From an uncultured Bacteroidales bacterium (lineage in GTDB: Bacteria > Bacteroidota > Bacteroidia > Bacteroidales > UBA932), in the NCBI GenBank assembly GCA_946406095.1, contig CAMJJO010000048.1, positions 1-11,546 on the forward strand: a DNA stretch of 11,546 nt, written 5' to 3'. Positions 5,536 through 11,546 of this stretch are shown piece after piece; position 1 is the stretch's first letter, and each line of letters begins with the position of its first letter. The notes under the pieces are model-generated. The model did no database searches. It saw only the letters and a program-made list of their open reading frames with translations, and had not been told where the DNA came from. Made by a program: the position numbers and the translations under genes.

Positions 5536-8291
5536 CAGAACAACGTTGGCTCCTCTATGATCAACTCTGGAATCTCCGCCTCCGGATCCGGCAGGATGAT
5601 CTCCCCGGTAGGCAGCGAAAGATCCTCCTCTTCCGGAAGAACGATCTCCATCGGCTCCGCGGAAAGCTCCGCAGGCGCGGCCGGCTCATCATCCTCCGGC
5701 TTCACCAAAGGCTCGACGAACTCCACCTTCTTCACCTGCTCCCGGTCGTGGCACTTCTTGCCCTTCGCGGTTACACCCTTCTTGCCAATCCACTCTTCCG
5801 CATCGATGCACTCAGGCTCCTTGTGAGCGGACTTGCCGCCGAAGGTGCACTTGTACTGCGGGTGCTTGTCGTCCGAAATGGCCACCAGATAGCTCTTGGG
5901 CGCATCGGAAATGAACAGCATGGGGGAATTGTCGCTCTCCACGAAAGAGAACCTCTTCACGTAGAAGGTCTTGGCGGCGCCGTCATAATAAAGCGCCGTG
6001 TAGGTCTTGGAAGTATCCAGCTTGCAGATGCTGAGCACATCTCCCTGATACTTGTTCACCAGGTCGAAGGAGGTGGTGTAGAAGGTGCCGTTCTTGAATA
6101 TGCAGAGCACCTTGTCTTCGCCCTCGAACTGCCCCAGGTAGAGCCCGCGGCCATCCTCGTTAAGCTTCTGGATATCGGCATCATACCAGATATCCTTTCC
6201 GGCGATGGTGCTCACGCCCTTGCTCTTGAGGGTGATGCGCGCGATCGAATTCTTGCTCACCAGGTTGCCGCGTGCGGTCTTTGCTTTGATGGCCAGCTGC
6301 GCGAAATCGTACTCCAGCGAAGTCTTCTTGAGTTTCGGTTTCGGGCGCAGGGCGATCCGCACGGTTTCCGCCTCGCCGTTATGGTTGGCGGTGAACCACA
6401 TTATCTGCGAACCGGGGGCTCCGGTGGTGATGTCGTATTCTTTGTCGCGGGTGATCGAGGTGATGGCGAAGCGCTTGGCGTAGTAGACGCTGGTCTTGCC
6501 CTCGCGGTAGATCACGTTATAGATGGTGCGGTCGTCCCCGCGGTTGAAGATGCCCACGTAGAGCAGGTCCTTGCCGAAGAAGGCCTTGTCTTCCACCTTC
6601 GTGATGCGGTACTTGCCGTCCTTGCCGATGACTATGATCTCGGAAAGATCCGAGCAGTCGCAGATGTAGGTGCCGTTGTCATCGCGCTTGAGGCCGATTC
6701 CCACGAAGCCTTCCGCCAGATTGGCGTAGAGCTTGGCGTTGTTGTTGATGACCTTGGTGGCGGCGATGGTCTCGAAGCCGGTGAGTTCGGTGAGGCGGGG
6801 GAAATCCTTGCCATACTTCTTCTTGAGACCCTTGAACCAGTCGATGGTGTAGGCGGTGATGTTGTCGATATCTGCCTGCACGGCCTTCATCTGCTCTTCC
6901 AGACCGGCGATCTTTTCTTCCATGGCCTTGACGTCGAAGCGGGAAATCTTTCGCACAGGCTTCTCTACCAGGCGGTCGATATCTTCCATCACGATGTCCC
7001 TGCGAACCTGCGCGCGGTACTCCTGCATCTTGGCGAGGATGGCTTCCTTCTGCGCCTCCCAGCTGGGGAAGCTCTTGTCTTCCAGCAGATGATACACTCC
7101 TTCCTCGAAGAAGATGCGCTCGAGGCTGGAGTAGTGCCAGTCGTCCTGGAGCTTGGCCAGGCGGATGCGCAGCTGCCGCTCCAGCAGGTCCCTGGTGTGG
7201 AAGGTATCGTATTCGAGGATATCGTGCACGCTGAGGAACTGCGGCTTGTTGTCTACGATGACGCAGGCGTTCGGAGCGATGTTGCACTCGCAGTCGGTGA
7301 AGGCATAGAGGGCGTCGATGGTCTTGTCCGGCGACACGTCGTTGGGCAGGTGGATGATGATGTTCACCTTGTCGGTGGTCATATCCTCGATCTTCTTGAT
7401 CTTGATCTTGCCCTTGTCCTTCGCCTTCAGGATGGAATCGATGAGGATGTGCGTGGTCTTGCCGTAAGGGATTTCGGTGATGGCCACGGTGCTCTTGTCT
7501 ATCTTCTCGATGCGGGCGCGCACCTTGACGGCGCCGCCGCGCTTGCCCTGATTGTATTTGCTGCAGTCGGCGAAGCCGCCGGTGGGGAAGTCCGGATAGA
7601 GCTCGTAGGACTTGCCCTCCAGGATCTTGACGGAGGCGTCCAGCAGCTCATTGAAATTATGAGGGAGGATCTTCGAGGCCATACCCACTGCGATGCCCTC
7701 GGTGCCCTGTGCGAGCAGGAGAGGGAAGCGCACCGGCAACTCCACCGGCTCCTGGTTGCGGCCGTCGTAGGAGTTCATCCAGTTCGTGATTTCCGGGTCG
7801 AACACCACCTCCTTCGCGAACTTGCTCAGGCGGGCCTCGATGTATCGCGGCGCGGCGTTCGAGTCCCCGGTGAGGATGTTGCCCCAGTTACCTTGGCAGT
7901 CCACGGTCAGGTTCTTCTGGCCGAGCTGGACGAGGGCTCCGAGTATGGACTGATCCCCGTGGGGATGATACTGCATCGCCTGGCCCACTATGTTCGCGAC
8001 CTTGGTGTAGTTGCCGTCGTCCATACGGAACATGGCGTGGAGAACACGCCTCTGCACGGGCTTGAGGCCGTCCACTATATGGGGGACGGCACGTTCGAGT
8101 ATTACGTATGAGGAATAGTCCAGGAACCAGTCCTTGAACATGCCGGAAAGCTTGTACTTGCGGCTGTCGCTCTCTAGGAGGCGGTTGAATTTGCCGCCGC
8201 CCTGGCCGTCTTCTTCCTCGGTCAGTTCGATTTCCTGGTCCACCTGCTCTTCGAGTTCCTCGTTCTGTATGTCGTCGAATTCTTCGCTCAT
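5535..8291 (-). CDS. parC: DNA topoisomerase IV subunit A (ParC/GyrA-type)
   Basis: Breaks and rejoins double-stranded DNA to unlink daughter chromosomes, with the ParE ATPase subunit (not in view). The 918-residue protein has an acidic N-terminal lead (1-40), then SYVILERAVPHIVDGLKPVQ at 61-80 and the helix-turn-helix with HPHGD at 109-113. The active-site Tyr150 lies in AAPRYIEARL, and GTEGIAVGMASKILPHNFNE follows. A tower/coiled-coil region comes next, then a C-terminal beta-pinwheel lacking a canonical GyrA box (QRRGGKG), which favours ParC over GyrA. The last about 55 residues are an acidic Pro/Glu tail. The quinolone pocket reads D113-Q-S-I-L-G-A, so positions equal to E. coli GyrA Ser83 and Asp87 are Gln114 and Gly118. 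It starts 9 nt after era and overlaps aroK by 1 nt. Calling it parC, not gyrA, rests on these features. Confidence 0.9.
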   Translation of the reverse strand: MSEEFDDIQNEELEEQVDQEIELTEEEDGQGGGKFNRLLESDSRKYKLSGMFKDWFLDYSSYVILERAVPHIVDGLKPVQRRVLHAMFRMDDGNYTKVANIVGQAMQYHPHGDQSILGALVQLGQKNLTVDCQGNWGNILTGDSNAAPRYIEARLSKFAKEVVFDPEITNWMNSYDGRNQEPVELPVRFPLLLAQGTEGIAVGMASKILPHNFNELLDASVKILEGKSYELYPDFPTGGFADCSKYNQGKRGGAVKVRARIEKIDKSTVAITEIPYGKTTHILIDSILKAKDKGKIKIKKIEDMTTDKVNIIIHLPNDVSPDKTIDALYAFTDCECNIAPNACVIVDNKPQFLSVHDILEYDTFHTRDLLERQLRIRLAKLQDDWHYSSLERIFFEEGVYHLLEDKSFPSWEAQKEAILAKMQEYRAQVRRDIVMEDIDRLVEKPVRKISRFDVKAMEEKIAGLEEQMKAVQADIDNITAYTIDWFKGLKKKYGKDFPRLTELTGFETIAATKVINNNAKLYANLAEGFVGIGLKRDDNGTYICDCSDLSEIIVIGKDGKYRITKVEDKAFFGKDLLYVGIFNRGDDRTIYNVIYREGKTSVYYAKRFAITSITRDKEYDITTGAPGSQIMWFTANHNGEAETVRIALRPKPKLKKTSLEYDFAQLAIKAKTARGNLVSKNSIARITLKSKGVSTIAGKDIWYDADIQKLNEDGRGLYLGQFEGEDKVLCIFKNGTFYTTSFDLVNKYQGDVLSICKLDTSKTYTALYYDGAAKTFYVKRFSFVESDNSPMLFISDAPKSYLVAISDDKHPQYKCTFGGKSAHKEPECIDAEEWIGKKGVTAKGKKCHDREQVKKVEFVEPLVKPEDDEPAAPAELSAEPMEIVLPEEEDLSLPTGEIILPDPEAEIPELIIEEPTLF

Positions 8292-8300
8292 AGTTCTTTT

Positions 8301-9182
8301 TTAGTCTTCGTAACCGAATTTACGGAGTTCGCGGCGGTTCTCACGCCAGTCGGGGTCCACCTTCACCAGCAGCTGGAGGAACACCTTCTTTTGGAAGAAA
8401 TCCTCCATGTCGATGCGGGCGGCGGTGCCCGTCTTCTTCAGGGCCGCGCCCTTCTTGCCGATGAGGATGCCCTTCTGCGAATCCCGCATCACATAGATGA
8501 TGGCGCTGATGTCGTAGCGCTCCTCTCCCTCCTTGAAACTCTCGATCTCTACCTGGCAGCTGTAGGGAATCTCGTCCTTGTAGTTGAGGAGGATCTTCTC
8601 CCGGATGATCTCCGAGGCGAAGAAGCGCAGGTTCCTGTCGGTGAAAGTGTCTTTGTCGTACCAGGCGGGGGATTCCGGCAGGCGCTCCACCACTGCGTTC
8701 AGGATGGCGTCCAGGTTGAAGTTCTCCTGGGCGGATGCAGGAAGCACCAGCGCAGCCGGCACTTTCTCCTGCCACCATGCCATCAGCTCCCTCACCTTCT
8801 CCTGGGTACTGATATCTATTTTGTTGATGACGATTATCACCGGGCAGGCGAGCTTCGAAAGCTTCTCCACGTACTCGGTGTTTTTGTCCGGCTTCTCCAC
8901 CGTGTCGGTCACGTAGAGGATGATGTCCGCATCGCCGATGGCAGAATCCACGAAGTTCATCATGTTCTGCTGCAGGCGGTAGACGGGTTTGAGGATGCCG
9001 GGAGTGTCTGAATACACTATCTGGAAGTCCTCCCCGTTCACTATGCCCATGATGCGGTGGCGCGTGGTCTGGGCCTTGGCCGTGACTATGCACAGCTTCT
9101 CGCCCACCATCGCGTTCATCAGCGTGCTCTTGCCGACGTTGGGGTTGCCGATGATATTTACGAAACCGGATTTATGCGCCAT
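8301..9182 (-). CDS. era: GTPase Era, ribosome assembly
   Basis: Era binds GTP and the 3' end of 16S rRNA and is needed for 30S maturation; it is cytoplasmic and loosely membrane-associated. All GTPase motifs are present in the 293-residue protein: G1 GNPNVGKST at 12-20, G2 around AQTTRH (37-42), G3 DTPG at 59-62, G4 NKID at 120-123 and G5 SA at 150-151. The C-terminal KH domain carries GILIGKKGAALKKTG, whose GKKG loop contacts RNA, followed by FLQLLVKVDPDWRE, a typical Era ending. The start overlaps the rluB stop by one base (TAATG), and parC follows after 9 nt. The pairing with an rRNA pseudouridine synthase immediately upstream fits a shared role in ribosome biogenesis. Length and motifs are normal. 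Confidence 0.97.
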   Translation of the reverse strand: MAHKSGFVNIIGNPNVGKSTLMNAMVGEKLCIVTAKAQTTRHRIMGIVNGEDFQIVYSDTPGILKPVYRLQQNMMNFVDSAIGDADIILYVTDTVEKPDKNTEYVEKLSKLACPVIIVINKIDISTQEKVRELMAWWQEKVPAALVLPASAQENFNLDAILNAVVERLPESPAWYDKDTFTDRNLRFFASEIIREKILLNYKDEIPYSCQVEIESFKEGEERYDISAIIYVMRDSQKGILIGKKGAALKKTGTAARIDMEDFFQKKVFLQLLVKVDPDWRENRRELRKFGYED

Positions 9183-10336
9183 TACACGTATGCCCCCATT
9201 TTAAGGATGTTGACTTCTCCCTCTGTGAGATAACGCCATTCGCCCTTCTTCAGGCCCTTCTTGGTGAGGCCGGCGAAGTAGACGCGGTCCAGGGTGCGGA
9301 CCTCGCATCCCACTGCCTCGAAAATGCGGCGGACGATGCGGTTCTTGCCGGAATGGATCTCGATGCCGAGCTTGCGCTTGTCTTCGGGGTCGATGAACTC
9401 CAGGGCGTCGGCGGCGATGAGGCCGTCGTTCAGCTGTATGCCGGAAAGGATCTTCTGGCGGTCTTCCTCGGTGAGGGGCTTGTTCAGCACCACCTGGTAG
9501 ATCTTTTTCTTATCGTAGGAAGGATGGGTCAGGCGCTCCGAGATCTCCCCGTCGTTGGTGAACATCAGCACGCCGGTGGTGGCCTTGTCCAGGCGGCCTA
9601 CCGGGTAGACGCGGTTGGGGCAGTTCTTGAGGAGGTCCATCACGGTCTTGTCGGCGTGAGGGTCGGATGCGGTGGTGACATAGCCCTTGGGCTTGTTCAT
9701 CACAATATAGACCTTGGCCTCTCCGCGGAGGGTCTCTCCGTTGAACTTGACCACATCGGTCAGCACGTTCACCTTGGTGCCGAGTTCGGTCACCACCTCT
9801 CCGTTCACCGTCACCACTCCGGCCTGGATCATAGTGTCGGCCTCGCGGCGGGAGCAGACTCCCGAGTTGGCGATGAATTTGTTGAGGCGGATTTCCTCCT
9901 TGATGGCGCTGGGTGCGGAATCGAAATCGGATATCTGTGCCTTGGGGCTGGCAGCAATCATACGGTTGATGCCATCGTCGGATGCTTTGTTGAAATTGTT
10001 GCCATTGCGCCTTGCGCCGTATGCAGGCTTCTGGCCATAGGGCTTGCGCTCGCCGTACTGCTTGCGTTCGCCGAACTGTTTGCGTTCGCCGAATGGTTTG
10101 CGATCGCCATAGTTCTTGCGCTCGCCGTCACGGCTGAAGCTCTTGCGCTCGCCATAGCTCTTATGCTCGCCGTCGCGGCCGAAGCTGCGATGCTCGCCGC
10201 TCTTGTGCTCGCCGTAGCTCTTGTGTTCTCCATAGTTGTTGCGCCCGCCCGCAGTGCTGTACGCGGGTTTGGACGAATTTGCCGAAGTAGACCTTCTCGG
10301 CCTTAACTTGCGGCCATCTTTGCTGAATTCTGCCAT
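9182..10336 (-). CDS. rluB: 23S rRNA pseudouridine synthase, RluB/RsuA family
   Basis: Converts a specific rRNA uridine to pseudouridine. The 384-residue product has an S4 RNA-binding domain at about 148-195 (RLNKFIANSGVCSRREAD), then the catalytic domain with MNKPKGYVTT and the active-site Asp250 in GRLDKATTGVLM. The ending LDRVYFAGLTKKGLKKGEWR is RluB-like. Before the S4 domain lie about 145 residues of basic, disordered sequence dominated by repeats of GERKxY/F (36-100), probably an RNA-binding tail. ATG at 10336 is chosen. A GTG at 10366 would add ten residues, but it lies within the palindromic insert between tonB and this gene, so it is less likely native. The stop overlaps the era start by one base. 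The target uridine is assigned by family only; RsuA or RluE/F-like specificity cannot be excluded. Confidence 0.88.
   Translation of the reverse strand: MAEFSKDGRKLRPRRSTSANSSKPAYSTAGGRNNYGEHKSYGEHKSGEHRSFGRDGEHKSYGERKSFSRDGERKNYGDRKPFGERKQFGERKQYGERKPYGQKPAYGARRNGNNFNKASDDGINRMIAASPKAQISDFDSAPSAIKEEIRLNKFIANSGVCSRREADTMIQAGVVTVNGEVVTELGTKVNVLTDVVKFNGETLRGEAKVYIVMNKPKGYVTTASDPHADKTVMDLLKNCPNRVYPVGRLDKATTGVLMFTNDGEISERLTHPSYDKKKIYQVVLNKPLTEEDRQKILSGIQLNDGLIAADALEFIDPEDKRKLGIEIHSGKNRIVRRIFEAVGCEVRTLDRVYFAGLTKKGLKKGEWRYLTEGEVNILKMGAYV
10037..10231. repeat. 18-bp coding repeats in rluB N-terminal tail
   Basis: Degenerate units of about 18 bp, with some of 21-27 bp, encode G-E-[RH]-K-x-[YF]. The best preserved are GERKQF, GERKQY and GERKPY. 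On the plus strand the units read like CTTGCGTTCGCCGAACTG. Around ten units are recognisable. The region encodes a positively charged, aromatic-spaced disordered tail and is prone to length change by slippage. Confidence 0.8.
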
Positions 10337-10338
10337 TG

Positions 10339-10392
10339 TCTTGAAATGTGCGCGTCCGCGACTCACGTCGCAGGTGGGCGCTCTTGAAATGT
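10339..10392. repeat. Palindromic 32-nt insert flanked by 11-bp direct repeats
   Basis: TCTTGAAATGT occurs exactly at 10339-10349 and 10382-10392, bracketing 32 GC-rich nt (10350-10381). The insert begins and ends with GCGC and is an imperfect palindrome centred on GCGAC (10358-10362), a 4-nt loop and GTCGC (10367-10371). One direct repeat touches the tonB stop codon and the other lies 2 nt from the rluB ATG. The pattern resembles a small insertion with target-site duplication; that origin is inferred. Confidence 0.65.
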
Positions 10393-11174
10393 TACTTTAA
10401 ATTGAAAATGTATGTAATCGTGCCTTCCTGCATCGCAGGGGCGTCGATTTTCTGATCGAAGTGTGCTTTCATCGCGGCGGCACGGGCCTCCGCAATAAGT
10501 TTGGTGTTTGAAATTGTGGTGCCGTCACCCACTATGGCCTTCTTCACGTTGCCATAATTGTCTACCCAGATGCGCATCACTATGCGCCCGCTCTCCTGCA
10601 CGTTGTATTTGGGCTTCTCGAGCGTGGAAGTGTTCACCTTGCGGCCCTCCACGTGGGCATTCGCCTCGCCCTCGGTCTTGGTGGTGCTGGTGTTGCCGGT
10701 GGCCTGGCCCGCACGGAAATCGGAAGATGCCTCGCGGGCGTTATGGGGCGCCGTGACGGAAGTATCCTTCTTTGACATGCCGGGGAAAGCGGCGCGCGGG
10801 TCCAGCTTGGGCTCCTCCTCGCGGGGAGGCTCCGGAGTCTCGACATCGCCGAAATCATCCGGCTTGGTGGCAGGGGTCAGGTTCTCTGCAAGGCTCTGGT
10901 TGGGGGATTCGCTCTTCTGCACGAGCTCCACATCCTTCTCCAGGTCCACCTCCTCGCCCTGTGGCTCGCGCCCGAAAATGGGATCTATCTCCACTTCTTC
11001 CCTTTCGGTATAATCCACCAGGAAGGAACTCTCTTCCGGCGGGGGCCAGATGTATTTGAGCCCCGAGAAAGACACCACGCACAAGGCCGCGGCGTGCAGC
11101 AGCACCGTCAGGACGATGCCGGTCACCTTCGACTTGTCTTCTATGCGTTTCCTTTCGCGGAGATACTCTTTCAT
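10392..11174 (-). CDS. tonB: TonB-family energy transducer
   Basis: Carries proton-motive force from the ExbB-ExbD complex to outer-membrane TonB-dependent transporters. The 260-residue protein has a short basic cytoplasmic N-terminus (1-16), one membrane helix at about 17-38 (VTGIVLTVLLHAAALCVVSF) and a long periplasmic Glu/Pro-rich linker (44-130, including ETPEPPREEEPKLDP). A Thr/Ser-rich stretch follows. The C-terminal TonB domain runs from about 183, with LEKPKYNVQESGRIVMRIWV, an alpha-helical EARAAAMKAHF and the final beta strand GTITYIFNLK. It begins one base after the exbD stop, which fixes its partner. The linker is acidic where the E. coli protein alternates Glu-Pro and Lys-Pro, a common variation in this phylum. 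It could instead serve a gliding or other energised system, but the exbD neighbour makes transport likely. Confidence 0.88.
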   Translation of the reverse strand: MKEYLRERKRIEDKSKVTGIVLTVLLHAAALCVVSFSGLKYIWPPPEESSFLVDYTEREEVEIDPIFGREPQGEEVDLEKDVELVQKSESPNQSLAENLTPATKPDDFGDVETPEPPREEEPKLDPRAAFPGMSKKDTSVTAPHNAREASSDFRAGQATGNTSTTKTEGEANAHVEGRKVNTSTLEKPKYNVQESGRIVMRIWVDNYGNVKKAIVGDGTTISNTKLIAEARAAAMKAHFDQKIDAPAMQEGTITYIFNLK

Positions 11175-11175
11175 G

Positions 11176-11546
11176 TTATTCTGGCTGGGTTGCGAGTATT
11201 ACCTTGTAGTGGTTGCGTTTGGCGATATTCATCACCTGCACTATTTCGCCGATGGGAACGCTCTCGTCGGAATAGATGCTGAAAGTGGGATCCTCTTCGT
11301 TCTGGAGAAGGCCGACAAGATCGTCCTCCACCTGCTCTATGTCGTTCTCTGCCAGCTCGTTGCCATTGATGTGGTAGGTGTAGCTGCCGCCCCAGTCCTT
11401 GATGCTCACGCTGACGGTGGGCTTGGCGCTCACCTGGCCCGTGCTCTTGGGAAGCAGGAGCTTGAGGGCATTGGGATTGATGAGGGTAGACGTCACCAGG
11501 AAGAAGATGAGCAGCAGGAACACGATGTCGGTCATGCTCGACATCG
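11176..11546 (-). CDS. exbD: ExbD biopolymer transport protein, 5' end outside window
   Basis: Subunit of the inner-membrane proton channel that drives TonB. About 123 C-terminal residues are visible; the gene continues past the right edge, since family members have a short basic cytoplasmic segment before the membrane helix seen here (MSSMTDIVFLLLIFFLVTST). The Asp in MTDIVF is in the position of the proton-carrying Asp25 of E. coli ExbD. The periplasmic domain follows (KLLLPKST, then IYSDESVPIGEIVQVMNIAK). The stop is separated from tonB by one base. exbB and perhaps a second exbD are expected just upstream, as is common in Bacteroidota. The first in-frame ATG in view is at 11544 but is unlikely to be the true start. 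Confidence 0.92.
   Translation of the reverse strand, partial: MSSMTDIVFLLLIFFLVTSTLINPNALKLLLPKSTGQVSAKPTVSVSIKDWGGSYTYHINGNELAENDIEQVEDDLVGLLQNEEDPTFSIYSDESVPIGEIVQVMNIAKRNHYKVILATQPE

Noticed and set aside
5748..8111. A 787-codon open frame on the plus strand opposite parC, and similar long antisense frames opposite recJ (759-1883), era (8391-9011) and rluB (9353-10306)
   Set aside because: They mirror the codons of the real genes in GC-rich sequence, have no family motifs, biased Val/Leu/Asp/His content and no start signals. The opposite strand carries complete conserved proteins.
10037..10231. CRISPR-like array
   Set aside because: Units are about 18 bp, contiguous without unique spacers, and translate in frame into a regular peptide repeat in rluB.
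10337..10366. GTG at 10366 as the rluB start
   Set aside because: It adds ten unconserved-looking residues encoded mainly by the palindromic insert and lies in the loop of its hairpin. The ATG at 10336 gives a sensible N-terminus.

Overview
The window looks like chromosome of a fairly GC-rich member of the Bacteroidota, probably Bacteroidales. The evidence is the two promoters of the phylum's type (TTTG or TTG, a 19-nt spacer, then TAnnTTTG), the parC type with its short QRDR and acidic tail, the exbD-tonB pair feeding into housekeeping genes, and surface lipoproteins for glycan breakdown. Genus cannot be fixed from the sequence alone. There are no RNA genes, insertion sequences or CRISPR arrays, and no gene-free stretch longer than about 70 bases.

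Left half, plus strand (1-4715): recJ starts almost on its promoter. It overlaps by ATGA a lipoprotein of the phosphodiester glycosidase (NAGPA/DUF2233) family, and a GH33-type sialidase follows 5 nt later. These three look like one transcript, joining a DNA-repair nuclease to two exported glycan enzymes. A weak hairpin ends the sialidase. Next comes a toxin-antitoxin pair: a ribbon-helix-helix antitoxin followed by an overlapping PIN-domain toxin. Its promoter is packed with TGATATCA palindromes. The toxin gene changes sharply in base composition near 4500, and its 3' end overlaps the convergent aroK by 20 nt.

Right half, minus strand (4696-11546, transcribed right to left): exbD (cut by the window edge), tonB, rluB, era, parC, aroK. 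Spacings are 1, about 55 (25 to an alternative GTG start), -1, 9 and -1 nt, so this is a tightly packed operon of envelope energisation, rRNA modification, ribosome assembly, chromosome decatenation and shikimate phosphorylation.

The most unusual signal is that small palindromic sequences appear to have entered genes of this operon without breaking them. Shikimate kinase is 279 residues instead of about 175. The extra 104 residues form two blocks (183 nt and about 129 nt, both multiples of three) made of inverted and tandem repeats. Between tonB and rluB a 32-nt imperfect palindrome sits between two exact 11-bp direct repeats, as a recent insertion with target duplication would. Together these suggest a palindromic mini-element family active in this lineage that tolerates insertion into coding sequence, resembling in behaviour the Rickettsia palindromic elements. 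Whether they form one family needs a genome-wide search.
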